Position numbers and translations under genes: made by a program. The notes beneath the pieces were generated by a model. That model ran no database searches, was not told the DNA's origin, and saw nothing but the letters and a program-made list of their open reading frames with translations. From Alcaligenaceae bacterium (GTDB lineage Bacteria; Pseudomonadota; Gammaproteobacteria; Burkholderiales; Burkholderiaceae_B), in the NCBI GenBank assembly GCA_013416445.1, contig JACCER010000002.1:62001-126000 (forward strand): 64,000 nt of DNA, read 5' to 3'. Below are positions 38,331-47,287 of this stretch, one piece after another (position 1 is the stretch's first letter; every line of letters starts with the position of its first letter).

Positions 38331-39299
38331 ATGGCCGTTTTTACCCCTGTCAGCGACAACGATGCACATGAGCTTTTGACTCGTTACACGTTGGGCGAGC
38401 TTGTTTCCCTGCGCGGCATTACCGCCGGCATCGAAAACACCAATTACTTCCTGACCACAACACAGGGTGAGTACGTCCTGACCCTGTTCGAAGTGCTGAC
38501 CTCGGAACAATTACCGTTCTATATCGAGCTCATGCACCACCTGGCGCAACAGCATATACCAGTGCCGCAGCCCCAGACCCTGCGCGACGGCACCCGGCTG
38601 ACCCAGATGCACGGCAAACCCTGCGCTATTGTCACCCGTCTGTCGGGCGGATACGAGCCCGACCCTAGCGCGGCGCATTGCGCCCTTGCAGGGAAAACGC
38701 TGGCGCAAGCGCATCTGGCTGGGAAAAGCTTTCATATAAAGCAGCCCAACTTGCGCGGTCTTTCCTGGTGGCAGCAAACCATACCAAAAGTACTGCCTTT
38801 TTTAAGCAGCGAACAATCCGCCCTGATACAACAAGTGCTGGCAGAACAGACAGCGTTCGCTGCAAACGACACCTATAAGGCGCTGCCATCCGGCCCATCT
38901 CATTGTGATCTGTTTCGCGATAACGTATTGTTCGATGGCACATTCGAAATGCCACGCATGGGCGGTTTCATCGATTTTTATTTTGCCGGCTGCGATGCCT
39001 GGCTGTTCGATGTGGCGGTCAGCGTAAACGACTGGTGCATAGAACGCCATACGGGTGTATTCGATAACAATAAGCTGCAGTCCTGGCTGGCTGCCTACGC
39101 AGCGGTACGCCCTTTTACCACCCACGAAAAACTTGCCTGGCCCATATTGCTGCAGGCAGCTGCCTTGCGTTTCTGGGTGTCGCGCTTATATGATTTTTAT
39201 TTGCCGCGTCCAGCCCAAACGCTCAAGCCACACGACCCCAGGCACTTTGAGCGCATTTTGCACGAGCGCCGCTCAAGCACGGTGCTGGCTCTTCCCTAG
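38331..39299 (+). CDS. thrB: Homoserine kinase, ThrB type with aminoglycoside-phosphotransferase fold
   Basis: A 322-residue protein starting MAVFTPVS. It phosphorylates homoserine on the route to threonine. It belongs to the APH-fold homoserine kinases of Alpha- and Betaproteobacteria, not the GHMP-type ThrB. Evidence is GITAGIENTNYFLTT, the catalytic loop PSHCDLFRDNVLFDG (His-x-Asp and Asn) and GFIDFYFAGCDAWLFDVAVSVNDW. Longer in-frame starts upstream run through a palindrome repeat and were rejected. Confidence 0.93.
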   Translation: MAVFTPVSDNDAHELLTRYTLGELVSLRGITAGIENTNYFLTTTQGEYVLTLFEVLTSEQLPFYIELMHHLAQQHIPVPQPQTLRDGTRLTQMHGKPCAIVTRLSGGYEPDPSAAHCALAGKTLAQAHLAGKSFHIKQPNLRGLSWWQQTIPKVLPFLSSEQSALIQQVLAEQTAFAANDTYKALPSGPSHCDLFRDNVLFDGTFEMPRMGGFIDFYFAGCDAWLFDVAVSVNDWCIERHTGVFDNNKLQSWLAAYAAVRPFTTHEKLAWPILLQAAALRFWVSRLYDFYLPRPAQTLKPHDPRHFERILHERRSSTVLALP

Positions 39300-39380
39300 G
39301 CCGGCCCGTTATCATAGAACCTACTTTTATTTACACTGCACCACAGACATTTACCGCATCCCCAGGAACTCCTACTTACT

Positions 39381-40175
39381 ATGCAAGCTGCCATCCTTCC
39401 CATCATGTCCGGCTGGCTCTGGATACAAGACGGATTCAAGCTCTTCAAGCGCCAGCCCATGGCCATGTTTTTCTGGAGCTTGATGACGGGATTCTTTATT
39501 ACCGTCAGCTACCTGATTCCGCTGCTGGGACAAATGGCGCTTATTGCTTGTACGCCCCTGCTCACCTTCATTACCCTATGCGCCTGTCGCAATATTACCA
39601 ATGGTCAGCCCATGCTGTTACCCATGTGGCTCGAGCCCTTGCGCGATATCAATACTCGCAAGCGCCTGCTGGGCTTGGGCTTCGCCTATCTGGCCTGCTG
39701 TCTGGCTGGCGGCTTTATTGCTACCCTGCCTTTCATCGACAGCCTGATGAGCGCGATAAACAGTGAAGGCGCCATAGACGAAGACGCGCTGATATCAGCC
39801 ATGCGCGGCCCCTTTATCACCTTTGGCCTGCTGTATATACTGATTTCAGCCTTGTTCTGGCATGCGCCCGCCCTAATCGGCTGGCACCGCATCAAAATGA
39901 CCCAGGCGTTGTTTTTTTCCATGGTGGCGTGCTGGCGCAACAAATGGCCCTTTCTCGTGTATGGCGCCAGTTGGGCTGCAATTTTCTTCGCCGTGCAAAC
40001 AGTGGGCTCTTTCTTGAGCGCGCTGGGGCTGACGCCCGGCATGGTACAAATTTTATTGACGCCAGCCAACATTATGGTTGCGGCAGTGCTGTACTGCAGC
40101 TTTTACCCAGCCTATATCAGCGTATTCGGTGCGAACTACCCAACCGAAAATTCGGACCAGGCTGCCAATTTGTAA
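39381..40175 (+). CDS. BPSS1780-type multi-pass membrane protein
   Basis: A 264-residue protein with about six membrane helices, starting MQAAILPIMSGWLWIQDGFKLFKRQP. It resembles the BPSS1780 family of uncharacterised inner-membrane proteins that often lie directly after thrB in Burkholderiales, as here. No catalytic motif is visible and the function is unknown. Confidence 0.82.
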   Translation: MQAAILPIMSGWLWIQDGFKLFKRQPMAMFFWSLMTGFFITVSYLIPLLGQMALIACTPLLTFITLCACRNITNGQPMLLPMWLEPLRDINTRKRLLGLGFAYLACCLAGGFIATLPFIDSLMSAINSEGAIDEDALISAMRGPFITFGLLYILISALFWHAPALIGWHRIKMTQALFFSMVACWRNKWPFLVYGASWAAIFFAVQTVGSFLSALGLTPGMVQILLTPANIMVAAVLYCSFYPAYISVFGANYPTENSDQAANL

Positions 40176-40206
40176 GTAGGGTTAGGCGCGCCAGCGCCTT
40201 AATCCA
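40174..40206. repeat. Dispersed palindrome family, strongly degenerate copy
   Basis: GTAGGGTTAGGCGCG on the left and CGCCTTAATCC on the right preserve the pattern with several changes. It spans the ends of two convergent genes and supplies the last codons of the DUF192 protein. Confidence 0.45.
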
Positions 40207-40574
40207 GCAAACAACGCCAGCCGTATTTCCCTTGCATAATCTGGGTGGGCTGCGCAATATCCCGCAGGCAGCTCTACAACCGACGCAGCCTTCCAGCAAA
40301 ATGCAGCACGGTTGGGCTGTATGCCATCAACCCGCTTTATCTCTATGAAAGCGGCATCCAGGAACACCACATCAATAGCATAGGCCAGACCAAATGTATG
40401 AATAGCATTGCAAGGCGACAAATGCAGGCCGGTTCCACACGGCAAGAAGCGCCAGGCATGCAAACCGCGCAAACGAGTCCAAAACCCATGAGCCGTATAC
40501 AAGACTAGCCCCGCCGCAGCCTTGTTGCCGACACCCCTGCTCCACTTACACCACCGCGTGCCTGCATGGTTCAA
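40182..40574 (-). CDS. DUF192 family protein at the end of the Tad operon
   Basis: A 130-residue protein of the DUF192/COG1430 family, small beta-barrel proteins of unknown role. The typical core is present: TRLRGLHAWRFLPCGTGLHLSPCNAIHTFGLAYAIDVVFLD. The start is taken as TTG 40574, which overlaps the tadC stop as TTGA and suggests coupled translation. The exact start is uncertain because no ATG lies in frame in the conserved N-terminal part. Many DUF192 genes lie at the ends of Tad operons in Burkholderiales, but a role in pilus function has not been shown. Confidence 0.82.
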   Translation of the reverse strand: MNHAGTRWCKWSRGVGNKAAAGLVLYTAHGFWTRLRGLHAWRFLPCGTGLHLSPCNAIHTFGLAYAIDVVFLDAAFIEIKRVDGIQPNRAAFCWKAASVVELPAGYCAAHPDYAREIRLALFAGLRRWRA

Positions 40575-41446
40575 AATTCTGCCCCCATCAGCTTAATCGC
40601 AATAGGAAAACCTATAATCAGAAAGGTGCACGGAAATATACAAAACACCATGGGAAACAGCATTTTCACGGGTGCCTCCAGGGCCAGCTTTTCAGCCCGC
40701 AAGAAGCGCTCGACACGGCGCTGTTCAGACTGCGCACGCAGCAACGGCCCCAGGCTCATGCCCAACTGATCTGCCTGCGCCAATGCCGTTACCAGGCTGC
40801 GCACCGCCGGCAAGCCTGTACGTGACGCCATGTCATTCAAGGCCTGCAGGCGCGGCATGCCTGCACGCATATCGGCCATGGCATAACGCAGTTCAGTTCG
40901 AAAATGCCCTTCAGGCCCATGAGCCGCTGCCTGCTGCAAGGCTCCCTGTAAATTAAGCCCGGCTTCCACGCATAAGGTAGTCATATCCAGAAAAAAGGGG
41001 AAGTCGCGCAGCATCAGGGCCTGCCGGCGCAAACCAAGATCGTGCAGCCAGCGCCTGGGCCACCACATTAGCGCTAGCCCCGCCAGCAGGCCAAGCAATG
41101 CGCCTTGCCCCAGGGCGAATTCTTCGAAGAACAACAGATACACCGATGCAGGCACCAAAGCCGTCATGAAACATACACATTGCATGGCAACGATATGCTC
41201 AGGCTGACACATCGGCCCCAGGCCAGCCACTTGTATGCTTTGCCCAAGTTTCTCGCGGTCGCGCCATGAAATAAACGACCGGCACCAAGGCGCAAGCACG
41301 ACCACCCAGGGCCAGGCCAGATTCAACAGCGAACCACCAAAGCGGTCGACCGGCTTTTGTTTACGCCCGGCAACCGGACGGGTGACGACCCAAACCAATA
41401 AGTACAGCGATGATCCCGCCGCCACACTGCTGATCCAGAAAAACAT
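40571..41446 (-). CDS. tadC: Tad inner-membrane platform protein TadC
   Basis: A 291-residue type II secretion F-domain protein with three or four membrane helices. The GspF core (RDFPFFLDMTTLCVEAGLNLQGALQQAA, then LRYAMADMRAGMPRLQALNDMASRTG) fits TadC. With TadB it forms the inner-membrane platform for pilin assembly. It begins 12 bp after tadB with a GAGGAA site. Confidence 0.93.
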   Translation of the reverse strand: MFFWISSVAAGSSLYLLVWVVTRPVAGRKQKPVDRFGGSLLNLAWPWVVVLAPWCRSFISWRDREKLGQSIQVAGLGPMCQPEHIVAMQCVCFMTALVPASVYLLFFEEFALGQGALLGLLAGLALMWWPRRWLHDLGLRRQALMLRDFPFFLDMTTLCVEAGLNLQGALQQAAAHGPEGHFRTELRYAMADMRAGMPRLQALNDMASRTGLPAVRSLVTALAQADQLGMSLGPLLRAQSEQRRVERFLRAEKLALEAPVKMLFPMVFCIFPCTFLIIGFPIAIKLMGAEF

Positions 41447-41458
41447 GGCTGGAGTTCC

Positions 41459-42304
41459 TCATACTTGAATATTGACGATACGCCGTATAAAAAATATCCC
41501 TACCAATTCCAGCCCCGCAATGACCCCCATGACCATCCAGCCCAAAGGTGTCTGCCACAATACCTGCATGGACTCCGGGTCGAGTTGGCTCAACACCGCG
41601 CCCAGCACCAAGGGCAAGCCAGCCATGACCCAGGCTTGCATGCGCCCCTGCGAGGTCAACGCACGTACCCGCCCCAGCAAGTGCAGGCGGGCACGCAAAG
41701 TTGCCGCGATGCGTTCCAGGGTTTCAGCCAGCCCGCCCCCGCTTTGTGCAGCAATTTTCAGCGAGGACACCACCAAGCCAGTACCCTCAGTAGGCATGCG
41801 CTGGTAAAGGCCAGCCAAGGCCTGCTCCAGCGAGACGCCCATACGCTGTTCACGCAGCACTAGCCCGAACTCTTGCGCCAGCGGTATCGGGGACTGGGCA
41901 ACGATATGCCGCAATGCCGACTGCACACCGGAACCCGCACGCAACGCACCAGCCAAAGCCTGGAGCAAATCTGGCAGTTGCTCGTCAAAACGCTGCAAGC
42001 GCCGCCGCTTTAGCAGAGCCAGGGTGTACTGAGGCATAATCAGCACCAATCCGCTCGCGAGCACTGCCAGCCACACCGAATCGGAAAACAGATAAGCCAC
42101 AAGCAGGATGAAACCGCACAGCATAAGGTTAGCCAGCCATATCTGGGCGGGGTCCAAAAATAGAAAAAACTCGCTCATACGCAACACAGCCTCTTTTTTG
42201 AAGGCGTTGCGATAACGCTCATAAGCCTGACTGATCACCCGCAACAACAGCCAGCTTGATATAGTGGCAAAGACTACGACGGGAATCAAAAACACGGTCA
42301 TCAT
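41459..42304 (-). CDS. tadB: Tad inner-membrane platform protein TadB
   Basis: A 281-residue protein from the preferred ATG 42304, with membrane helices at both ends around a GspF domain (LPDLLQALAGALRAGSGVQSALRHI and KIAAQSGGGLAETLERIAATLRAR). A longer frame extends to 42409, but its first 35 codons overlap tadA and lack the hydrophobic start, so the ATG 16 bp after the tadA stop was chosen. Confidence 0.92.
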   Translation of the reverse strand: MMTVFLIPVVVFATISSWLLLRVISQAYERYRNAFKKEAVLRMSEFFLFLDPAQIWLANLMLCGFILLVAYLFSDSVWLAVLASGLVLIMPQYTLALLKRRRLQRFDEQLPDLLQALAGALRAGSGVQSALRHIVAQSPIPLAQEFGLVLREQRMGVSLEQALAGLYQRMPTEGTGLVVSSLKIAAQSGGGLAETLERIAATLRARLHLLGRVRALTSQGRMQAWVMAGLPLVLGAVLSQLDPESMQVLWQTPLGWMVMGVIAGLELVGIFFIRRIVNIQV

Positions 42305-42320
42305 GGCGGGCCTCTGGATA

Positions 42321-44075
42321 TCAGTGCGCTGGCAACTGGCCCACTGCCGCAGCAGGATCGCCAAGAGTAAATCCCTCATGCAGGGCATGAGCCGGCGTTT
42401 TCTGGTCAAACCAGGCTACCGGTAAACGTGCCAACCCGGCTTCGTCCTGGAAACATTCCGGAACCACTCCGCAGCCCGAAAAAAATGCTGGCGGACCTGG
42501 CGTATAACGAAACAGCTCTTGTATTTGTATTCTGCCGCTTTCCATACCAGTGACTTCAACAATAGAAGTGATTGCCCTTCTTCCGTTGCTGAAACGAGCC
42601 TGCTGCACAATGAAATCGATGCTGGATGAGATATGCTCGCGTACCGCCGCCAAAGGAATATCCATGCCTGCCATCAGTATCATGGTTTCCAATCTGGCCA
42701 AGGCATCGCGAGGGCTATTGGCATGCAAGGTGGTCAACGACCCTTCATGGCCTGTATTCATGGCTGCCAGCATATCGAACGCTTCACCGCCACGACACTC
42801 ACCGATGACAATCCGGTCGGGTCGCATGCGCAAGGCATTGCGCACCAGGTCGCGTATATCGATTTTTCCGCGCCCTTCAAGATTGGCGGGCCGCGCTTCC
42901 AGGGACACCAGATGCGGATGATTAAGGCGCAGTTCGGCCGCGTCTTCTATTGTCACAATACGTTCGCCGCTGGCTATGCTGTTAGACAAAATATTCAATA
43001 AGGTCGTTTTTCCAGACCCGGTTCCGCCAGAGACGATCATATTTTTCTTGTGCTGTACGCATGCCGCCAGAAAATCGCGCATGGCTTCGTTTAGCGCCCC
43101 CGCGCGCAACAAGTCCTCCATGCCTGGCCTATTTTTCGGAAACTTCCGTATGGTCAGGCTTACCCCGCGCAAGGCAAGCGGAGGAATGATGGCATTGACC
43201 CGCGACCCATCTTGAAGACGCGCGTCAACCATGGGCGAACTTTCGTCTATCCGGCGCCCCAAAGGTGACACAATGCGTTCAATAACACCCAACACTGCCT
43301 GTTCGCTGCTGAAAGCGGTGGCATGACGGCGTAATTGACCACCCGATTCGACAAAGATTTCGTCATGGCGGTTCACCATGATTTCGGTGATAGCGCTATC
43401 GGCCAGCAAGGGCTCTAAAGGCCCCAGGCCCACCGCTTCATTGACCACCTCCAGCAAAAGAGCCGCCCTGTCGATACTTGCAGGCAATTCAGGGTCGTTG
43501 ACGATAATATCTTGCATGACGGCTAGCGCTTCACTACGCAATGCGGCGTCGCTCATGCTGGCAATATCCCGGCGGCGCAAGTCCAGGGTGGCAAGCAATA
43601 CACCGTGCAAGCGTCGGCGATGCTGCAGAAGAGTCTCTAAGACATATACTGGCTTATCGTCCTGATTTGTGTGCGTTCGATCGGGTACCGGCGAAGCCGC
43701 TAACCCAGGATAATCTTCATCTGCCTGACCTGGCACAAGAGGTGCCACAATACCCGAAGATAGCGCGGGCTCGGCGGTAAGCGCCTGGCCGATTTCACGC
43801 AGTTGAATAAGACAAGGTCCGATCAAGATTTGATCACCCGCACATAACGGACCATAGCGGGTGACTCGCTGGCCATTGACCAATGTTCCGCTCAGTGCGC
43901 CAAAATCCTCGAGAAACAGACCACTTGCGCAACGCTCCACCCTGGCATGGCGCTTGCCTACTCGCCAGGCTTTCAGGCGTAAACCACATTCGGGGCCACG
44001 GCCGATTTCCAATGGCAATGCAACACGCTTGCTATCCATGGTGCCGTCTTCAAAACGCAAATCCAGTTCCAGCAT
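42321..44075 (-). CDS. tadA: TadA/CpaF secretion ATPase fused to an N-terminal FHA domain
   Basis: A 584-residue protein. Residues about 15-95 form an FHA domain (LPLEIGRGPECGLRL, KRHARVE, GTLVNGQRV), a phosphothreonine-binding fold. After a linker, residues 145-520 are a CpaF/TadA hexameric ATPase with Walker A GGTGSGKTT (350-358), an Asp box and the downstream RPDRIVIGECRGGEAFDMLAA. A C-terminal extension of about 60 residues, Pro-rich, is unlike classical TadA. It powers pilin assembly and perhaps retraction. The FHA domain may localise the motor or sense phosphorylation (inference), which matters because no TadZ gene is present. Confidence 0.93.
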   Translation of the reverse strand: MLELDLRFEDGTMDSKRVALPLEIGRGPECGLRLKAWRVGKRHARVERCASGLFLEDFGALSGTLVNGQRVTRYGPLCAGDQILIGPCLIQLREIGQALTAEPALSSGIVAPLVPGQADEDYPGLAASPVPDRTHTNQDDKPVYVLETLLQHRRRLHGVLLATLDLRRRDIASMSDAALRSEALAVMQDIIVNDPELPASIDRAALLLEVVNEAVGLGPLEPLLADSAITEIMVNRHDEIFVESGGQLRRHATAFSSEQAVLGVIERIVSPLGRRIDESSPMVDARLQDGSRVNAIIPPLALRGVSLTIRKFPKNRPGMEDLLRAGALNEAMRDFLAACVQHKKNMIVSGGTGSGKTTLLNILSNSIASGERIVTIEDAAELRLNHPHLVSLEARPANLEGRGKIDIRDLVRNALRMRPDRIVIGECRGGEAFDMLAAMNTGHEGSLTTLHANSPRDALARLETMILMAGMDIPLAAVREHISSSIDFIVQQARFSNGRRAITSIVEVTGMESGRIQIQELFRYTPGPPAFFSGCGVVPECFQDEAGLARLPVAWFDQKTPAHALHEGFTLGDPAAAVGQLPAH

Positions 44076-44078
44076 GGC

Positions 44079-45524
44079 TTACTCCAGAAAATCGTGCTGA
44101 TTTAATCCCGCAGAGGCAAGCCCTTCAGGCGATGATGGGATGAACGGCTGGCCACCATCTTCCCACTGAGAGCCCAAACCCGCCCAGGGCGTCCAGTAGG
44201 CATGTGCATCTGGCGGCAGTGCATTGGGCAAGCTGGCATCTGCACGTACCGGCTGATTTATCAGGGGTGCATCAGGAAAAACAGCATCAAGAATTGCCTG
44301 CCCGCTTTGAGTGCGCCGCATCAGATCAGGGTGATCGGGCGCAACCACGACCGGCGTCACGAATATGGCCAGTTCGGTTTCGTTGCGCTGGAAGCGTGTC
44401 GACTTGAACAAGCGGCCCAGAACAGGGATATCGCCCAGGCCCGGCACTTTATCGACATTGCGCGAGTCGTCGCGCGATAAAAAGCCGGCCAGCACCAGAG
44501 TCTGGCCCGAGCGGACATTGAACTCTGTTGAGGCACGCCGTGTTTTTAGCGAAGGACCATTAGGAACAGAAAAAGACGCATCGACTGAGCTGACTTCGAC
44601 TTCAATACGGGAACGTACGGCACCATTACGTTCGATCTGCGGCGTGATTCTAAGCGACACCCCATAAGGCTTGAATACGGTATTGGCATTGCCGTTGGCA
44701 TCGACAGTGGAATAAGGAACTTCACCGCCAGCCAAGAACTCGGCGGTAGCGCCGCTGCGCGCCAGCAATTGCGGCTGAGCAAGCACGGCCGCCATGCCAG
44801 TTTGCGCCATGGCATTGATACGCGCCGACAATAAAGCGTTGATACCAAAATAACCAGCGGCTACCGTAGCGGGAAACGCCATGGGCGCCACAGTTTCACC
44901 GGGCCGGTCTGCCCAACGCCTGGAGCCGCCATCCCATGACGCCCCAAGGTTGAGCCCCCCGCCAGTAACCGGATCCCAGCGCACGCCCAGTTCTTGCAGT
45001 TGCATGCGCGGCACTTCCACCACCTGCACATCAAGCAGCACCATGCGATCCCAACCCACCTGACTGGTGAAGTCAAGCAGTTGCGGATAGCGCTTGCCCA
45101 ATGCAACCACCCGCTCACGATCATGGTCAGATAAATCTTCGCCTTCCACCATAAGCTTGTCGCCAACCACTGATACTCGCGCATTGGGAATACGCTCGAG
45201 TACGCTGCGTAATTCTTTTTGAGTCTGGCGCGTACCCTCTGGCGCGACCTCGACCTGATATTGATGGCGCTGACCATTGGCCGACCATATCTGCATGGCA
45301 CTGGAGCCTTCATGGCGAGCAAAGACGATGACTTCTTTTTCGTCGGTCGTGACGGCGTTAAGCACATGGCCATCACCAACAGCGACACGGGCGACATCGG
45401 GAACAGCCAACACTTTGACTTCGCCCACTTGCAAATTCAGCAAGGTATCTTGCCGGGCGGCAACGCCGACAGGCAGATGCAATATCGATAGCAACAAAAA
45501 CTGAAAACAGGCTTTTGCGTTCAT
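44079..45524 (-). CDS. rcpA: Tad outer-membrane secretin RcpA/CpaC
   Basis: A 481-residue protein with a signal peptide (AKACFQFLLLSILHLPVGVAA). An N-terminal pilus-secretin domain (LQVGEVKVLAVPDVARVAVGDG) and a BON-like part precede the secretin core (AVLAQPQLLARSGATAEFLAGGEVPY, then GQTLVLAGFLSRDDSRNVDKVPGLGDIPVLGRLFKS). Multimers form the outer-membrane pore for the Flp fibre. The ATG at 45524 was chosen over a GTG two codons earlier because AGGCGG sits 5 nt upstream of it. Confidence 0.93.
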   Translation of the reverse strand: MNAKACFQFLLLSILHLPVGVAARQDTLLNLQVGEVKVLAVPDVARVAVGDGHVLNAVTTDEKEVIVFARHEGSSAMQIWSANGQRHQYQVEVAPEGTRQTQKELRSVLERIPNARVSVVGDKLMVEGEDLSDHDRERVVALGKRYPQLLDFTSQVGWDRMVLLDVQVVEVPRMQLQELGVRWDPVTGGGLNLGASWDGGSRRWADRPGETVAPMAFPATVAAGYFGINALLSARINAMAQTGMAAVLAQPQLLARSGATAEFLAGGEVPYSTVDANGNANTVFKPYGVSLRITPQIERNGAVRSRIEVEVSSVDASFSVPNGPSLKTRRASTEFNVRSGQTLVLAGFLSRDDSRNVDKVPGLGDIPVLGRLFKSTRFQRNETELAIFVTPVVVAPDHPDLMRRTQSGQAILDAVFPDAPLINQPVRADASLPNALPPDAHAYWTPWAGLGSQWEDGGQPFIPSSPEGLASAGLNQHDFLE

Positions 45525-45533
45525 GACCACCGC

Positions 45534-46514
45534 CTATTCAAGCAAGATGCCTGGCTGCGGCGCCGACGCGCCGGCCTGCCCGTAGTCAGGCAGCAGGTTT
45601 TGATTTTCAGCCAGCGACTGCATCCAGGCACTGGCTAGCGCAGGGATATACGGCAAATCAAAAACCCCTGCCGCCTGCCCCGAAGTAACCAACTTGGGCG
45701 CTAGAGCCCGTACATTGCGCACAGTGTTATTGCCGTAAATGACGGGAATCTTATTGCTGCTGGCAACAGGCGGTGGACTGTTGACCCCCAGCAAACTGGC
45801 CAAGTCGCCCCGCACCGCCTTTTGCGTGGCTTCAGCATCGTGAGGATGACGCAAGACGGCGGTAATTGTGCCGCCCTGACGAGCTGCAACCAGCTTTACG
45901 GCGTCTTCGGGGGCAGCATCCAGCGTAACCGTGGCGTAGGCTCCTTGCCGCAACTGTGCGGCATCTTGCACATGCTGGGTATTCGTGCCTGTGGCCAACA
46001 CCAATACCCCTTGCAGCAATGGCGCGGTAATACGACGCCGCTGATATTCAAAAGATACGTATAAATCAATAAGATCGCCTGGCTGCAGCAGCCCGGAAAC
46101 AGAATTAATGGCATCCACCGGCATGGTAATGGCCCGCCTGCCGGCGGAAAGATAGGTTGAAAATGCTGTTTGCTGCTGGGCCATGGCGTGCGCGGGCAGC
46201 ACGGGATCGCCGGCCCGCAATGGCGAACGTAGTACTGTGCCGCTTAGCTCGGCAAAGCGCTCAGGCGACAGGCTATCGCTGGACGCAGTTGCGGCTGGAA
46301 TGGGCCGTACTGCAAGATGTTCAGTGCCCAGGCGGGTGCCAGCGGGCAGGTCGTAGGCAGCCACGACACGCTCGACCATGGGCACCCTGGCCTGGGCTTC
46401 CAGGAGTTGAACGCGGCTTTGTATGTGCTGGCGTGCCGCCCAGGCCGCGAACAGGCCGGCAAACAGGGCCAGAAACAACATCGCAGTAGCTCGATTGAAC
46501 GCAGGTAGGCGCAT
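45534..46514 (-). CDS. rcpC: Tad assembly protein RcpC/CpaB
   Basis: A 326-residue protein with a single N-terminal membrane helix (AMLFLALFAGLFAAWAAR) and a SAF domain. Typical CpaB segments are VERVVAAYDLPAGTRLGTEHLAVRPIP, RSPLRAGDPVLPAH, RAITMPVDAINSVSGLLQPGDLIDLYVSF and VTLDAAPEDAVKLVAARQGG. It is a periplasmic partner of the secretin, perhaps contacting peptidoglycan. Its 3' end lies 9 bp before the rcpA start. Confidence 0.92.
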   Translation of the reverse strand: MRLPAFNRATAMLFLALFAGLFAAWAARQHIQSRVQLLEAQARVPMVERVVAAYDLPAGTRLGTEHLAVRPIPAATASSDSLSPERFAELSGTVLRSPLRAGDPVLPAHAMAQQQTAFSTYLSAGRRAITMPVDAINSVSGLLQPGDLIDLYVSFEYQRRRITAPLLQGVLVLATGTNTQHVQDAAQLRQGAYATVTLDAAPEDAVKLVAARQGGTITAVLRHPHDAEATQKAVRGDLASLLGVNSPPPVASSNKIPVIYGNNTVRNVRALAPKLVTSGQAAGVFDLPYIPALASAWMQSLAENQNLLPDYGQAGASAPQPGILLE

Positions 46515-46534
46515 GAGTATCCCTTTACGCTAGA

Positions 46535-47278
46535 TCATTCGGCAAGGTGGACAAACAAAGAGGTCCCGTCGGCGCTGGCATATGGAAATAGCAACAAGCG
46601 AGCCTGGTTGCGACGCCAGGCACTGGCTCCTGCCATATCAGTAAGGGTTGGCTCGCTTGCCCAGCCATCGTCGCGCAAGCTCTTGTCAAGGTGGGTCGCC
46701 AGGTCTTGAGGGCTCAAGGCAACACTGTAAATATGCTGGGCAACGGTTTGGGACTTTACTTCCAGATTTTGCCCGAACTGTTTCCTGGCGTAAGCGGGCA
46801 GCCACTTATACGGGGACGCTCTGTTGGAATCTGCCGAACTCGCCCCCGCAGCCTCTAGATACAGCGCCGACACATACCCCCCTGCCCCTTGAGCCATGGA
46901 GTCGATTTCAGCCAGCCAATGCCAGCCTGATGCAAGTCCCGACAACACGATTTTATTTTTGACCGTCAACACCCGCTGAAAAACATCAGCATGAACAGCC
47001 AAGGACTGTGCCGCCCGAACAGCCAGGCCTGGCGACGAGAACGACTTTATATAAACCGGTACACCCGACAAATGCATAAGTTGGGCCTCGCCCCATCTGA
47101 GCGGCGAGGCCTCAAGCGCTGCCAGACGGGCCTCTGCCGCCTGAGCAGCCTGCACAGGCAAGGCGTGACAGGCTTGAAAAGCAGGCAGCAGCAACACACC
47201 CAGCATCAATGCTGGCACACGCGAAACAATGATCTTGCGAACACAGGCAGCCTTCATTACCCAAAAATGAATTTTCAT
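46535..47278 (-). CDS. Unrecognised exported protein in the Tad operon
   Basis: A 247-residue protein with an N-terminal hydrophobic signal (VPALMLGVLLLPAFQACHALPVQAA). No known domain is recognised. The mature part contains a repeated helix-strand pattern (VYIKSFSSPGLAVRAAQSL, then KWLPAYARKQFGQ) and a C-terminal strand (ARLLLFPYASADGTSLFVHLAE). Its place between the TadE-like gene and rcpC suggests a periplasmic assembly or pilotin role (inference). The start could also be ATG 47257 (residue 8). Confidence 0.75.
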   Translation of the reverse strand: MKIHFWVMKAACVRKIIVSRVPALMLGVLLLPAFQACHALPVQAAQAAEARLAALEASPLRWGEAQLMHLSGVPVYIKSFSSPGLAVRAAQSLAVHADVFQRVLTVKNKIVLSGLASGWHWLAEIDSMAQGAGGYVSALYLEAAGASSADSNRASPYKWLPAYARKQFGQNLEVKSQTVAQHIYSVALSPQDLATHLDKSLRDDGWASEPTLTDMAGASAWRRNQARLLLFPYASADGTSLFVHLAE

Positions 47279-47287
47279 AATGCCCTC

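Noticed and set aside
42305-42409. Longer N-terminus of TadB
   Set aside because: The extra 35 codons overlap tadA and lack the hydrophobic start typical of TadB.
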